Numbered from the stretch's first letter, positions 42,941 to 52,564 are shown. The stretch: 64,000 nt of DNA from Pseudomonas sp. MMS21 TM103 (GCF_022132145.1 NZ_JAJISP010000008.1:1-64000); one strand, 5' to 3'. Numbers and translations are program-made. Notes: generated by a model from the sequence alone, not told the origin.

Positions 42941-43876
42941 ATGGCTGGCATTCTCGACTCGGTGGATCAACGCACCCAACTGGTGGGCGAGAACCGCCTG
43001 GAAATCCTGATGTTTCGCCTGGCCGGGCGGCAGTTGTTCGCAATTAATGTGTTCAAAGTGCAGGAAGTCCTGCAGATGCCCAAGCTGACGCTGATGCCTC
43101 ACCGCCATCGTTTCGTCTGTGGCGTGGTCAATCTGCGTGGCCAGACCCTGCCGGTCATCGACCTGTCGCAGGCCATCGGCATGCGTCCGATAGTGCCGGA
43201 TGAGCACAGCACCATCATCGTTACCGAATACAACCGCTCCGTGCAGGCCTTTCTGGTTGGCGGCGTCGATCGCATTCTCAACCTTAACTGGGAATCCATC
43301 ATGCCCCCACCGGGTAGTGCGGGTCGTCAGCATTACCTGACGGCGATCACCAAGGTCGAAGAACAGTTGGTGGAAATCATCGACGTGGAAAAGGTGCTGG
43401 CCGAGATCGTGCCCTACAACGCCAAGATTTCCGGCGACCGTCTGGCCGATCCTGTGCTGGCGCGCGCGCGCGGGCGCGAGGTGCTGCTGGTAGACGACTC
43501 CAACGTGGCCCTGGCGCAGTTGCGCGACACCCTGTCGCAGTTAGGTTTGAAGATGCATGTGGCCACCGATGGCCTGAAAGGCTTGAACATGCTGAAAAAA
43601 TGGGCCGAAGCCGGTGAGGTGATGACCGACAAACTGCTGATGGTCTTCACCGATGCGGAAATGCCCGAGATGGACGGCTATCGCCTGACCACCGAGATCC
43701 GTCAGGATCCGCGCCTGAAGGATCTCTATGTTGTGCTGCATACCTCGCTGTCGGGTAGTTTCAACGAGGCCATGGTAAAGAAGGTCGGTTGCGACAACTT
43801 CCTCTCCAAGTTCCAGCCGGACAAACTGGTCGACGTGATACGCGAACGCCTGATGCTGGACGAGGCAAGCGCGTAG
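42941..43876 (+). CDS. cheV: Chemotaxis coupling protein CheV (second copy)
   Basis: 311 aa: a CheW-like domain (about 15-165, LVGENRLEILMFRLAGRQLFAINVFKVQEVLQMP) and a receiver (about 180-311, VLLVDDSNVALAQ, VFTDAEMPEMDGY, VLHTSLSG). GGAG 6 bases before the ATG at 42941 sets the start. It is clearly diverged from the CheV gene at 29220, with shared architecture. It is followed by a convergent DUF1499 gene. Confidence 0.93.
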   Translation: MAGILDSVDQRTQLVGENRLEILMFRLAGRQLFAINVFKVQEVLQMPKLTLMPHRHRFVCGVVNLRGQTLPVIDLSQAIGMRPIVPDEHSTIIVTEYNRSVQAFLVGGVDRILNLNWESIMPPPGSAGRQHYLTAITKVEEQLVEIIDVEKVLAEIVPYNAKISGDRLADPVLARARGREVLLVDDSNVALAQLRDTLSQLGLKMHVATDGLKGLNMLKKWAEAGEVMTDKLLMVFTDAEMPEMDGYRLTTEIRQDPRLKDLYVVLHTSLSGSFNEAMVKKVGCDNFLSKFQPDKLVDVIRERLMLDEASA

Positions 43877-43950
43877 GGCGGCTCGGGCGGCGATCCGCTC
43901 GAAGCGACAGCCCGCCGTTTTTGCCTAGCGCCGATAGCGGCCAGCAGCCA

Positions 43951-44436
43951 CTACGGCTGCTCACCGAGACGTTGGCGCAGATGCTCGATGCGCTTGCGGT
44001 TGACGCCCAGGTCCGAGTAGCCCAAACGTGAGGCCGAGCGAACATCGACGGCCTTCTCGCCGATCAGGAACTCCACATCATCGACGAAGCGCAGCACCTG
44101 GCTGCTGAATTCGGCACGCAAGTAATTTGCGTCCTGCTCGATCAGGCGCACGCGGGGTTCGTCGGCCAATAGCTTGACCATCAGCGCCTGCGTCTGGCTC
44201 GGGCTGCCCTTTAGCGGCAGCGGCTCGATCCGGTGCTCTTCGTCGCTGGCCTGACTGCTGACGCAGTTGGGCGACTCAGGGCAGGGCGTCAGGCGCCCAT
44301 CGTGCACCCCAAGATTGTCGGGCGGGCTGCCGCTGCAGGCACTCAGCAGGACGAGCAGAGCAATACCCAGCGCAGGCTTGTGAGTGGGCCGGGTTACTCG
44401 TATAAGGACTTTTTGCCGAACTGGAAGCTGGCTCAT
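43951..44436 (-). CDS. DUF1499 family lipoprotein
   Basis: 161 aa. A basic N-terminal stretch and hydrophobic helix end in lipobox LLSAC (Cys34), followed by the DUF1499 core (LTPCPESPNCVSSQASDEEHRIEPL ... VEFLIGEKAVDVRSASRLGYSDLGVNRKRIE). Function is unknown. Its ATG (44434-44436 on the minus strand) overlaps the ATG of the divergent MOSC gene in a CATG palindrome. GGAG lies 9 bases upstream, inside the MOSC coding region. Confidence 0.88.
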   Translation of the reverse strand: MSQLPVRQKVLIRVTRPTHKPALGIALLVLLSACSGSPPDNLGVHDGRLTPCPESPNCVSSQASDEEHRIEPLPLKGSPSQTQALMVKLLADEPRVRLIEQDANYLRAEFSSQVLRFVDDVEFLIGEKAVDVRSASRLGYSDLGVNRKRIEHLRQRLGEQP

Positions 44437-45238
44437 GTTACGTCTCTCCGGGTTGTACCGTTATCCACTGAAGTCCGCCATCGCCGAACCACTGACTGAA
44501 ATTCAGCTGGATGCCCTGGGTGTGGTCGGTGACCGTCGCTGGATGGTAGTCGATGCACAGAACGGGCGCTTTCTTACCCAGCGGGCATTGCCGCATATGA
44601 GTCAATTGCTGGCACGGCACAATGCCGCGGGAGGCCTGACCCTGAGCGCGTCCGGTTTTCCTGTGCTCGAAGTGCCTTCGCCAGGCGCTGATGCTGCGTT
44701 GCGCGGTGTGTTTATCTGGAGCGACAGCCTGTATGTCCCGGATGCGGGCGATGAGGCGGCCGAGTGGTTGAGCCGATTTATCGGCAAGCCCTGCCGGCTG
44801 GTCCATGTGCCTGCCGAGCGCGCCCGGTTTATCGAGGGTAATCTCAGCACGCAAGAGAAGGTCGGTTTCGCCGATGGCTTCCCTTTGCTGCTGATTGGTC
44901 AGGCTTCACTGGATGATCTGTCGGCGCGGGTCGGGCGACCGCTGGAGATCCTGCGTTTTCGACCGAATCTGGTGGTCGAGGGCGGAGCGGCCTATGCCGA
45001 GGACAGTTGGCGGCGTATCCGCATTGGTGGCATCGAGTTTCGCGTGGCCAAGGGTTGCTCTCGCTGCATTCTCACGACCCTCGATCCGCTGACCGGCGAG
45101 CGCAGTGCCGACCGGGAACCGCTCTCCACGCTGAAGACCTATCGCGCCCGTGATGGCGAGGTGTACTTCGGTCAGAATCTGATCAACCAAGGTGTCGGTG
45201 AACTGCAGCTCGGTATGTCGGTTGAGGTGTTGGAGTAA
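44435..45238 (+). CDS. MOSC domain protein, YcbX/mARC type
   Basis: 267 aa. A MOSC N-terminal beta-barrel (MLRLSGLYRYPLKSA, LGVVGDRRWMVVD) is followed by a MOSC domain with the molybdenum-ligand cysteine in VAKGCSRCILTTLDPLTGE. YcbX-like proteins bind Moco and reduce N-hydroxylated compounds. No ferredoxin domain is fused at the C-terminus, unlike E. coli YcbX, so a separate electron donor is needed. The mobA/moaB/moeA genes lie 11-14 kb away. The start codon overlaps that of the divergent DUF1499 gene. Confidence 0.9.
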   Translation: MLRLSGLYRYPLKSAIAEPLTEIQLDALGVVGDRRWMVVDAQNGRFLTQRALPHMSQLLARHNAAGGLTLSASGFPVLEVPSPGADAALRGVFIWSDSLYVPDAGDEAAEWLSRFIGKPCRLVHVPAERARFIEGNLSTQEKVGFADGFPLLLIGQASLDDLSARVGRPLEILRFRPNLVVEGGAAYAEDSWRRIRIGGIEFRVAKGCSRCILTTLDPLTGERSADREPLSTLKTYRARDGEVYFGQNLINQGVGELQLGMSVEVLE

Positions 45239-45322
45239 GCCGCAAGCTTCAAGCTGTCAGCTGCCAATACATGTGTGAAGGGGTGCCTGAGCACCTCATC
45301 CGGATTGACTTTCTGCCACCGC

Positions 45323-47251
45323 CTACTGATCGTCGAAATAACGCTCGTGCCAGGCAATCAGTGGTTGCGGGGCGTTGAGCTTCTGTCCGTAGATCACTGA
45401 ATAAGACAGCACGTTCTGCACGTACTGGCGGGTTTCGTCGAACGGGATGTTCTCGATCCAGACGTCATACGCCAGGTGGTTGGTGCCGCGCAGCCACTGG
45501 CGTACACGGCCGGGGCCGGCGTTGTAGGCGGCGGAGGCGAGCACGCGGTTGCCGTTGAATTGCCCGTAGATCTGGCTCAGGTAGGCCGCGCCGAGCTGGA
45601 TGTTCACATTCGGCAGCAGGGCATTGCTTGGATTGCTCAAGGGTATGCCGAATTTGCGGGCGGTCTCCTTGGCGGTCGCCGGCATCAACTGCATCAGGCC
45701 CATGGCGCCTACATGGGACTTGGCATCGGCCATGAAGGCGCTTTCCTGGCGGGTAATGGCAAATACCCAGCTGGAATGCAGGCCACGTTTCTTCGACTCA
45801 ATGGTCAGCGGTTGGCGGTGGGCCATGGGGAAGCGCACCTCTAGGTCGTCCCAGTACTGCGCCTGGCTGATGGTGCGAATCGCCGGGAAGTACCACTCCA
45901 TGTCGTATGCCAGGCGCGCTTGGGCAACCAACTCATCGCGGCTGAACAGGCGACTGACGTGATACCACTCGCGGCGGCCATCGACGATTTGGCCGCGTTC
46001 GTGGAATTCCATGGCACGGCGAATACCCGCGGCGTTGCGCACTTTTTGTACGGTCTTGGCTGAAAGCAGCAGCGGCTTGTTATTTAGCTGGTAGGGCGCT
46101 TTGACCTGATCGGCGGCCATGAAGCCATAGAAATCGCGCTCCTTGGCCAGGGTTTGGTAGAGCGCTTTCGGCTCCAGGCTGTTGGGCTGGGCCAGTTGCA
46201 GGCTGCGTGCCTGCCAGTAACGCCAGCGGTTGGTCTTGCCCAGCTCCTCGGGCATTTTACGGGTCAACTGGAGTGCCTCGTCCCAGCGGCCGAGGCGCAG
46301 CAGTAAGCGTGCGCGCCATTCGCTGACAGTGTTGTCACGCAGTTGCGGGTCATACTGCGCCATGACCTTGAGCGCGCGTGGGTCGAAGCGTTTTGCCAGG
46401 GTCAGGCCAATTTCACGAGCGATGGCAACTTGTTCGTCGCTGGAAAACTTCATGCGCTTGGCATAGCCCTCCAGCAATGTCAGGGCTTGTTCCGGATCTT
46501 GCCGGGCCAGGCGACGCAGGCCGAGGCCGACCACATCGGCCATGGCTGCATCGCTGGGGCTGAAGCGAGCGGTTTGGCTGAGGATTCTGGGTTTCTGCGC
46601 CACTTCAAGCAGTAGGCTGCCGTGGTTGCCCAGGGTTGGCAGTCCCTTGATCAGGTAACTGGCCAAGCCGTAGTTACGACTTTCGGCAGCCAGCTTGGCG
46701 CGCTTCCAGCGTTTTTCTTCGGTGAGTTGGCCCTTGGCGGCCCATTGATCGAACAGGCTGTCACAGGAATTAGGTTGCGACTTGCCGACCAGCCAGAGTT
46801 TTTCGGCCGTGGCAAAACCCTCGGCAAGCATGCCGTGGCCCAGCTGGTATTGGCCGTACAAGCAATCCAGTTCGGTGAAGTTCAGTGCGGGATCATAGTG
46901 GTTGATGAAGGTTTTCCACTCGCCGCGCTCGGCCAGCCAGCGCAGCCAACGCAATTTCATCCAGCTAGCCTGTGGCAGGTCGCCATGTTCGGCCAGGAAT
47001 TTCTCGATCTCGTCGTTGCTCGCCCATTTGAGTCGGGCGGTCAGCTCGTCATAGGCCAGGTAAGGCTCCAGCGGATAATTACGCAGGGCCTGGGCATAGC
47101 GTTGATAAGGGGCTTTGTCACCTTTGGCCAAGGCCGCCTTGGCCTCGTCATAGTACTGGCGCTGCTGGGCCAGGCTGGCGGCCTGAGCCGTTGCGGTTAT
47201 CGCGGCGGTGATGATTAAACAGGAAAGCAGGCGAAACAGGCGACCGCGCAT
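45323..47251 (-). CDS. slt: Soluble lytic murein transglycosylase Slt
   Basis: 642 aa periplasmic enzyme that cleaves MurNAc-GlcNAc with 1,6-anhydro product formation. The signal peptide (LFRLLSCLIITAAITATAQA) is followed by a large alpha-superhelical U/L domain and a C-terminal lysozyme-like SLT domain. Catalytic Glu503 lies in TRQESAFMADAKS, then GAMGLMQLMPATA and LASAAYNAGPGRVRQW. The start at 47251 has only a weak GGATG site, but the longer frame lacks a signal sequence at its start. It is divergent from uup. Confidence 0.94.
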   Translation of the reverse strand: MRGRLFRLLSCLIITAAITATAQAASLAQQRQYYDEAKAALAKGDKAPYQRYAQALRNYPLEPYLAYDELTARLKWASNDEIEKFLAEHGDLPQASWMKLRWLRWLAERGEWKTFINHYDPALNFTELDCLYGQYQLGHGMLAEGFATAEKLWLVGKSQPNSCDSLFDQWAAKGQLTEEKRWKRAKLAAESRNYGLASYLIKGLPTLGNHGSLLLEVAQKPRILSQTARFSPSDAAMADVVGLGLRRLARQDPEQALTLLEGYAKRMKFSSDEQVAIAREIGLTLAKRFDPRALKVMAQYDPQLRDNTVSEWRARLLLRLGRWDEALQLTRKMPEELGKTNRWRYWQARSLQLAQPNSLEPKALYQTLAKERDFYGFMAADQVKAPYQLNNKPLLLSAKTVQKVRNAAGIRRAMEFHERGQIVDGRREWYHVSRLFSRDELVAQARLAYDMEWYFPAIRTISQAQYWDDLEVRFPMAHRQPLTIESKKRGLHSSWVFAITRQESAFMADAKSHVGAMGLMQLMPATAKETARKFGIPLSNPSNALLPNVNIQLGAAYLSQIYGQFNGNRVLASAAYNAGPGRVRQWLRGTNHLAYDVWIENIPFDETRQYVQNVLSYSVIYGQKLNAPQPLIAWHERYFDDQ

Positions 47252-47569
47252 GACACATCCGGATAAGCAAATAAGAGGAGCGACGGTAAGACCGGCGCCT
47301 GATTCATCTAGCTTAGCCTTTTGCCGGGGGCAGGCGAAAGGCGCGCTGCCGACTGGTGCCGCAATGAAAATTGCCCGCAACCTCGATGCGCTTCTCGGTT
47401 AGAATACGCGCCCAGTTTTTGTCGGAAGCCTGATGGCACCGATAAATAAGTTTTTGCGCTGATAAACATTCACAGCGTCGGGCTGCAACGCGAAGATCAC
47501 CATTCGTTTATTGCACTTTCGTCGCTGTTACATGCTTGTTTGCCAGTCGCTGTATCGTCGAGGCGTACC

Positions 47570-49483
47570 ATGACCCTGCTTAAGTTCACCGATGTTTCCC
47601 TGGCCTACGGCGCCATGCCGCTGCTGGACAAGGTGTCTTGGCAGATTGCCCGCGGCGAGCGGGCGTGCATCATCGGCCGCAATGGCACCGGTAAATCCAG
47701 CATGTTGAAGCTGGTCAAGGGTGACCAGAAGCCCGACGACGGCTCGGTCTGGCGCGCACCGGGACTGAAGATTGGTGAATTGCCGCAGGAGCTGCCAGTT
47801 GCCGACGGACGGACAGTCTTCGATGTAGTGGCCCAGGGCCTGGACGGTGTTGGGGAACTGCTTGCGCAGTATCACCACCTGAGCCAGAACATCGTCACCG
47901 ATGCCGATCTGGACAAGCTGATGCATGTCCAGCATGACCTCGAAGCCCGCGACGGATGGCGGCTGCAGCAACTGGTCGATAGCACCTTGAGTCGTTTGCA
48001 GTTGCCGGCCGACAAGACCCTGGCCGAGCTCTCCGGTGGCTGGCGTCGCCGGGTGCTGTTGGCCCAGGCGCTGGTCTCCGAACCAGATCTCCTGTTGCTC
48101 GACGAGCCAACCAACCACTTGGACATCGGCGCCATCGCCTGGCTGGAAGAGGCATTGATGGGTTTCAACGGCGCCGTGTTGTTCATTACCCATGACCGGG
48201 CTTTCCTGCAGAACCTGGCCACGCGCATCCTCGAACTGGATCGCGGCGGCTTGATCGACTGGGATGGCGACTACGCCAGTTTCCTGGTGCACAAAGAGGC
48301 CACTCTGGCCGCCGAAGAAACGGCCAACGCGCTGTTCGACAAGCGCCTGGCCCAGGAAGAGGTATGGATTCGCCAGGGCATCAAGGCGCGTCGCACCCGT
48401 AACGAAGGGCGCGTGCGGGCCTTGAAGGCCCTGCGGGTTGAGCGCAGCGAGCGTCGTGAGCGTACCGGCAAGGCCAATATCCAGCTCGATACTGCCGATA
48501 AATCCGGTAAGCAGGTGATGGTGCTGGAGGGTGTGAGTTTTGCCCATCCAGGTGGTCCGTTACTGATCAACGATTTCTCCATGGTGCTTCAGCGTGAGGA
48601 CCGTATCGGCCTGCTCGGCGCCAACGGTACCGGTAAGACCACGTTGCTGAAATTGATGCTCGGCGGCTTGCAACCGAGCAGTGGCAGCGTCAAGGAGGGC
48701 ACGCGCATCGACGTGGCTTACTTCGACCAGTTGCGTCATCAGCTCGACCTGGAAAAAACCGTGATCGATAACGTCGCCGAAGGCCGCGACTTCATCGATA
48801 TCGATGGGCAAAGCCGGCACGTGCTGAGCTACCTGGGCGACTTCCTGTTCAGTCCGCAGCGTGCTCGCACGCCAGTCAAGGCGTTGTCCGGGGGCGAGCG
48901 TGCGCGCCTGTTACTGGCCAAGCTATTCAGTAAGCCAGCCAACCTGCTGGTACTCGACGAACCGACCAACGACCTCGACGTGGAAACCCTCGAGTTGCTT
49001 GAAGAGGTGTTGTTGACGTTCAAGGGCACCGTACTGATGGTCAGCCACGACCGGGCATTCCTCGACAATGTGGTGACCAGCACCCTGGTCTTCGAAGGCG
49101 AAGGCAAAGTTCGCGAGTACGTTGGCGGTTATCAGGACTGGCTGCGTCAAGGCGGTTCGCCGCGCTTGCTTGGGGTTGGTGAGACCAAGGGCGGTAAGGC
49201 CGAATTGGCGACAGCAGTAGTCGAAGCATCGCCTGCCCCAGCACCCGAGGTGGCTCCGGTTGCAAAGAAGAAGCTCAGCTACAAGGTGCAGCGTGAACTG
49301 GAGTTGCTTCCCGCGCAGATCGACGCGCTGGAAGTGCAGATAGCTGCATTGGAGGCGCAGATCAGTGCCCCGGCTTTTTACCAGCAATCTGCGGAAAAAA
49401 GTGCCGAGGTGTTGGCTCGTTTGCAAAGCCAGCAGCATGAACTGGATAAACTGCTGGAGCGTTGGGCTGAACTGGAAGGCTGA
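47570..49483 (+). CDS. uup: ABC-F ATPase Uup
   Basis: 637 aa soluble ATPase with two ABC domains: Walker A GRNGTGKSS and signature LSGGWRRR in the first, GANGTGKTT and LSGGERARLL in the second. Between them is the ABC-F linker (RQGIKARRTRNEGRVRALKALR). The C-terminal coiled-coil DNA-binding domain (about 555-637) identifies Uup rather than EttA. Uup acts on ribosomes or DNA intermediates and limits precise transposon excision in E. coli. The start at 47570 has GAGG 7 bases upstream. Confidence 0.93.
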   Translation: MTLLKFTDVSLAYGAMPLLDKVSWQIARGERACIIGRNGTGKSSMLKLVKGDQKPDDGSVWRAPGLKIGELPQELPVADGRTVFDVVAQGLDGVGELLAQYHHLSQNIVTDADLDKLMHVQHDLEARDGWRLQQLVDSTLSRLQLPADKTLAELSGGWRRRVLLAQALVSEPDLLLLDEPTNHLDIGAIAWLEEALMGFNGAVLFITHDRAFLQNLATRILELDRGGLIDWDGDYASFLVHKEATLAAEETANALFDKRLAQEEVWIRQGIKARRTRNEGRVRALKALRVERSERRERTGKANIQLDTADKSGKQVMVLEGVSFAHPGGPLLINDFSMVLQREDRIGLLGANGTGKTTLLKLMLGGLQPSSGSVKEGTRIDVAYFDQLRHQLDLEKTVIDNVAEGRDFIDIDGQSRHVLSYLGDFLFSPQRARTPVKALSGGERARLLLAKLFSKPANLLVLDEPTNDLDVETLELLEEVLLTFKGTVLMVSHDRAFLDNVVTSTLVFEGEGKVREYVGGYQDWLRQGGSPRLLGVGETKGGKAELATAVVEASPAPAPEVAPVAKKKLSYKVQRELELLPAQIDALEVQIAALEAQISAPAFYQQSAEKSAEVLARLQSQQHELDKLLERWAELEG

Positions 49484-49546
49484 GCCCGACTGCCTCAGTA
49501 GCCGATTATTCCCAAGCTAAACCTCAAACGTCTGGCGGAGACACGC

Positions 49547-50233
49547 ATGGCCATCGAGTACAGGATTACTCTCGACGATAACCACGAGTTCAGTTACAGG
49601 ATCGAATTGGACCGTGTGTATGATGCCGCTCAGGCCCAGGCCGCACCCAGCTGGACGCGACTGGACTGCCAGCAGTGCAGCAATTGTCCGCTGAGCAGGA
49701 ATGACTTCAGTCACTGTCCGGCAGCGGTCGATCTGCATCGGGTGATCGAGGATTTTCAAGGCCTGCCGGCCTTCAAGAAAGCCATGGTCTGGGTGCGCAC
49801 GCCGGAGCGTGAGTACACCAAGCAGGTGGGCCTGGAAGAGGGGTTGCGTGCGCTGCTCGGCGTGATTATGGCAACCAGTGCTTGTCCGGTGTTGGGTAAG
49901 CTCAAGCCGATGGCGCAGAATCACTTGCCGTTTGCCAATAATCAGGAGTTCATCCTGCGCGCCGTTTCGCTGTACCTGGCGCGGCAGTACTTCAATTTCC
50001 GTGAAGGGCGTCTTGCGGACTGGGAGCTCAAGGGCTTGGTGCGCATGTTCCAGCAGTTGCAGCTGGTCAATCAGGCATTCTGGCAGCGAATTCACGACAC
50101 CTGTGACGGCGACTCGAACCTCAAGGCCTTTTTGACCTTCTTTTCCATGTCCTCGAGCATGACCTACTCACTGGAAACCCAGTTGCAGAAGATCCGTCCG
50201 TTGGTCATGAGTGCGGGCGACCATTTCGAATGA
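49547..50233 (+). CDS. Conserved protein with CxxCxxC-x9-CP motif (probably DUF6901)
   Basis: 228 aa, soluble. The N-terminal beta part (MAIEYRITLDDNHEFSYRIE) is followed by a cysteine cluster CQQCSNCPLSRNDFSHCP (Cys41, 44, 47, 57) and a helical C-terminal half with another ACP at Cys113. The cluster resembles metal or Fe-S ligands. I associate the N-terminus with DUF6901, but no function is known. It follows uup by 63 bases on the same strand and may share its transcript. Confidence 0.75.
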   Translation: MAIEYRITLDDNHEFSYRIELDRVYDAAQAQAAPSWTRLDCQQCSNCPLSRNDFSHCPAAVDLHRVIEDFQGLPAFKKAMVWVRTPEREYTKQVGLEEGLRALLGVIMATSACPVLGKLKPMAQNHLPFANNQEFILRAVSLYLARQYFNFREGRLADWELKGLVRMFQQLQLVNQAFWQRIHDTCDGDSNLKAFLTFFSMSSSMTYSLETQLQKIRPLVMSAGDHFE

Positions 50234-50277
50234 TCCTGGGCGAATGAGGCATGCCGCCTCATTCGCCCGGTGCACGC

Positions 50278-50718
50278 TTACTCGGGTTTCTTCAGGCGTA
50301 CAGCCAGCACGTCGCAGGGCGCGCCGTGCAGCACGTCATTGGCAGTGGAGCCGAGCAGTAACGCCAGGCCATGACGGCCATGGCTGCCGACGATGATCAG
50401 GTCGCAGCCTTGCTCTTCGGCCAGGCGGTGTATTTCCTGGCGGGGCTGGCCGTAGGCCAGATGGCGTTGATCTGCGCCCAGGTCGGGATATTTACCGGCA
50501 AAGCTGTCCAGGCGTTCGCGGGCTTGCTCGAATTGCTGCTGTTGCAGCATCGACAAATCCATGGGCACATCACCGCCAAACGCCATGGCCATGGGTTCGA
50601 CAATATGGACCACGGATAATTTTGCGTGTGTGCTCGAGGCCAGCTTCTGTGCGCGCTTCATGACGGGGTCGCATTCTTCGGTTAGGTCGACAGCGACCAG
50701 AATGTGCTGGTAAGGCAT
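50278..50718 (-). CDS. Universal stress protein, UspA family
   Basis: 146 aa single Usp domain (MPYQHILVAVDLTEECDPVMKRAQ). The ATP-binding loop GSHGRHGLALLLGSTANDVLHGAPCDVLAVR identifies the nucleotide-binding UspA/UspFG-type. It is a stress and stationary-phase cytosolic protein. It is convergent with the Cys-motif gene, 44 bases apart. Confidence 0.92.
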   Translation of the reverse strand: MPYQHILVAVDLTEECDPVMKRAQKLASSTHAKLSVVHIVEPMAMAFGGDVPMDLSMLQQQQFEQARERLDSFAGKYPDLGADQRHLAYGQPRQEIHRLAEEQGCDLIIVGSHGRHGLALLLGSTANDVLHGAPCDVLAVRLKKPE

Positions 50719-50804
50719 TGGTGGATCCTTCTAAGGGTGACCGATGGTGATAAGTATGGCCGCATTGAGCGCTTGTAACAGGGTTATACCAGCGAGATAA
50801 ATTT

Positions 50805-51242
50805 ATGCCCACATGGATCATATTGTTGCTTCTGGCTTCTGTGCTTAGCCCACTGGCCATGCTGATGCCGTCGCGGCGACAGCGTGGGCGGATGGATGTG
50901 CGTTTGCAAGCTCGACGCATGGGGTTGGCGATGCAGTTGTCGCGCGAGCAGTGGCCGCACTGGTTGGCCGTTGAGCCGCCAGGCCAGTGCCCGCAATATC
51001 ACCGGGCGCGGCTTCGTGGGCATGAGGATTGCTGGTGCTACTGGCAGGCTGAGCCCGGTCAGTGGCTGAATCGATGGCGCGAGCCTTGTGTCGATGCGCC
51101 GTTGGCCGAGCAATTGACCAGCCTTCCGGTCGATGTGTACAAGGTCGAGGCAACCGCGCAGATGATTGCGCTGTATTGGGGGGAGCGGGAGGCGCCTGAC
51201 GCGCTGCAGAAGATTGCCAGTTTCTTGCTGGCGCGTGCTTGA
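50805..51242 (+). CDS. Membrane-anchored hypothetical protein
   Basis: 145 aa. The N-terminal TM (MPTWIILLLLASVLSPLAMLMPS) is followed by a basic patch (RRQRGRMDVRLQARRMG) and a Trp-rich soluble domain (SREQWPHWLAVEPP, CWCYWQAEPGQWLNRWREP). A single anchor followed by a basic stretch resembles YajC in outline only. I believe it is a Pseudomonas-specific family; function unknown. It is divergent from usp. Confidence 0.68.
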   Translation: MPTWIILLLLASVLSPLAMLMPSRRQRGRMDVRLQARRMGLAMQLSREQWPHWLAVEPPGQCPQYHRARLRGHEDCWCYWQAEPGQWLNRWREPCVDAPLAEQLTSLPVDVYKVEATAQMIALYWGEREAPDALQKIASFLLARA

Positions 51243-52564
51243 GGGCCGCTCACCGAACCATCTGGTTGTCAGGCAATGAACAAAGAAAACCCGACGCAAG
51301 CATCGGGCAATAAATGTGGCCAGGCAGGCCGGGAAAGTCGGATGGGCCATGCGCCGAGTGCACCCTGGCTCTGCGCTGCATGTCCGTGTAGTGGATGGGG
51401 CCTCTCCAGGCCTGTACACGATGCAGTCGGCATAGGTGTTGGTCGGGATGACGCGCTGGTTACTTTGTAAGTGCGCAGTGATTTATCAATATAGCGCCAT
51501 ATGCTGCTGACGCGGCCCGGTTTCTCGATTTAGCTGTATGGCGCCTGGCACAGTGCAATTGTTGTCAGTTGCTGACTGCCCGCTCGGCTGCCTGCCGCAC
51601 GCCAGTTATCCCTTGGGTTGCAGTGCACGGGTTGCCGCTGATGGCGTTGCAATTGTTATTCGTGCTGAGAGCGCAATGCTTTCGGTCTTCGTCGGGTCTG
51701 TTGGTGAGCGCCTCCTATGCTGACTGGCCTCGCTCGGCGACTGGTTGCCTGATCGGCTAATCCGTTTATTCAAGATCTCAAACCTATCCAGAGTCTGCTA
51801 TGGCCGACTCCGGCGTGATGCTGTGTGCGGTGCCACGCCTAGCGTGATAACCCTTCCCGGGCTGCTCTGCGCTTGTTGTGCCGAGACGCAAGGCGCCTCG
51901 GGGTGTATGGACGTGTGTGCAGCGCCTTGATCGTCTTCCATGCCGTTGCAGGTTTTTTATCGTGCGGTTAGGCATTGTTGATGCGGTCTCGGCCGGGTGC
52001 AATAGGGCTAGTCGGCACGGGTGCGGAGCTTGACACTGGGTGTGTGTAGACGAGCAGGGCGATGAGTAAAGTGGCCGGGAGGCAGTGGCTGGATATGGGC
52101 AGGATGCCCTGACGGGCTTCGATTTATGGTGGTTGGTTCATGCACTCTGACCGTCCGTATTGCGACCAGTGTTTCGGTTGGGAGGCTTTTTGGCGGCGAT
52201 GTGGCGGATCATGAATGTCGGTTAATAATCTGTAATTACCGGATTATCGGCGCCAATCGCCATGTTATTGCGTCGATATGTGCCGATTAATCAAGGGTTA
52301 TTCTCATTCAGTCTGTCACTGATGGGTACAGCTGCAAGCGACCAATTGACAATTTGCAGCTTTTCCTTGAAGGTGGGCGCACCCGAATCAAACGGGCGTA
52401 TGAATTGAGTGTTTGCTTAAAAATGCAGCACCAATTCAGTCCGACTATCGCATCGGCGGGTGTGCCAGGCTCATAGGGCTACTCTGAAACGGCTGAGCCG
52501 TGGGGTAGCAAGCTGGTTGGCTCCGATGTGTACTGTTTAGCTTCCATACCGTGGAGATCAGTTG
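51243..52564. other. 1.3 kb gene-free region upstream of fadBA
   Basis: No frame longer than about 70 codons and none recognisable on either strand. Its base composition is less GC-rich and less periodic than the neighbours, falling further at about 52215-52345 (for example GGTTAATAATCTGTAATTACC). Inverted repeats are visible at 51494-51501 with 51537-51544 (GCGCCATA) and at 52225-52247 (ATAATC/GATTAT). The right end holds the fadB promoter and a PsrA-like box. A small RNA, a long leader or decayed genes are all possible. Confidence 0.5.
52389..52402. promoter_or_regulatory. Probable PsrA operator upstream of fadBA
   Basis: CAAACGGGCGTATG matches the PsrA consensus [GC]AAAC-N4-GTTT[GC] with one mismatch. 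It lies about 165 bases before the fadB start. PsrA is known to repress the fadBA operon in P. aeruginosa until long-chain fatty acids release it. Confidence 0.55.

Noticed and set aside
52389..52415. PsrA site formed by CAAAC at 52389 and GTTTG at 52411
   Set aside because: The half-sites are 17 bases apart, not 2-4. The N4-spaced match at 52389-52402 is the better candidate.
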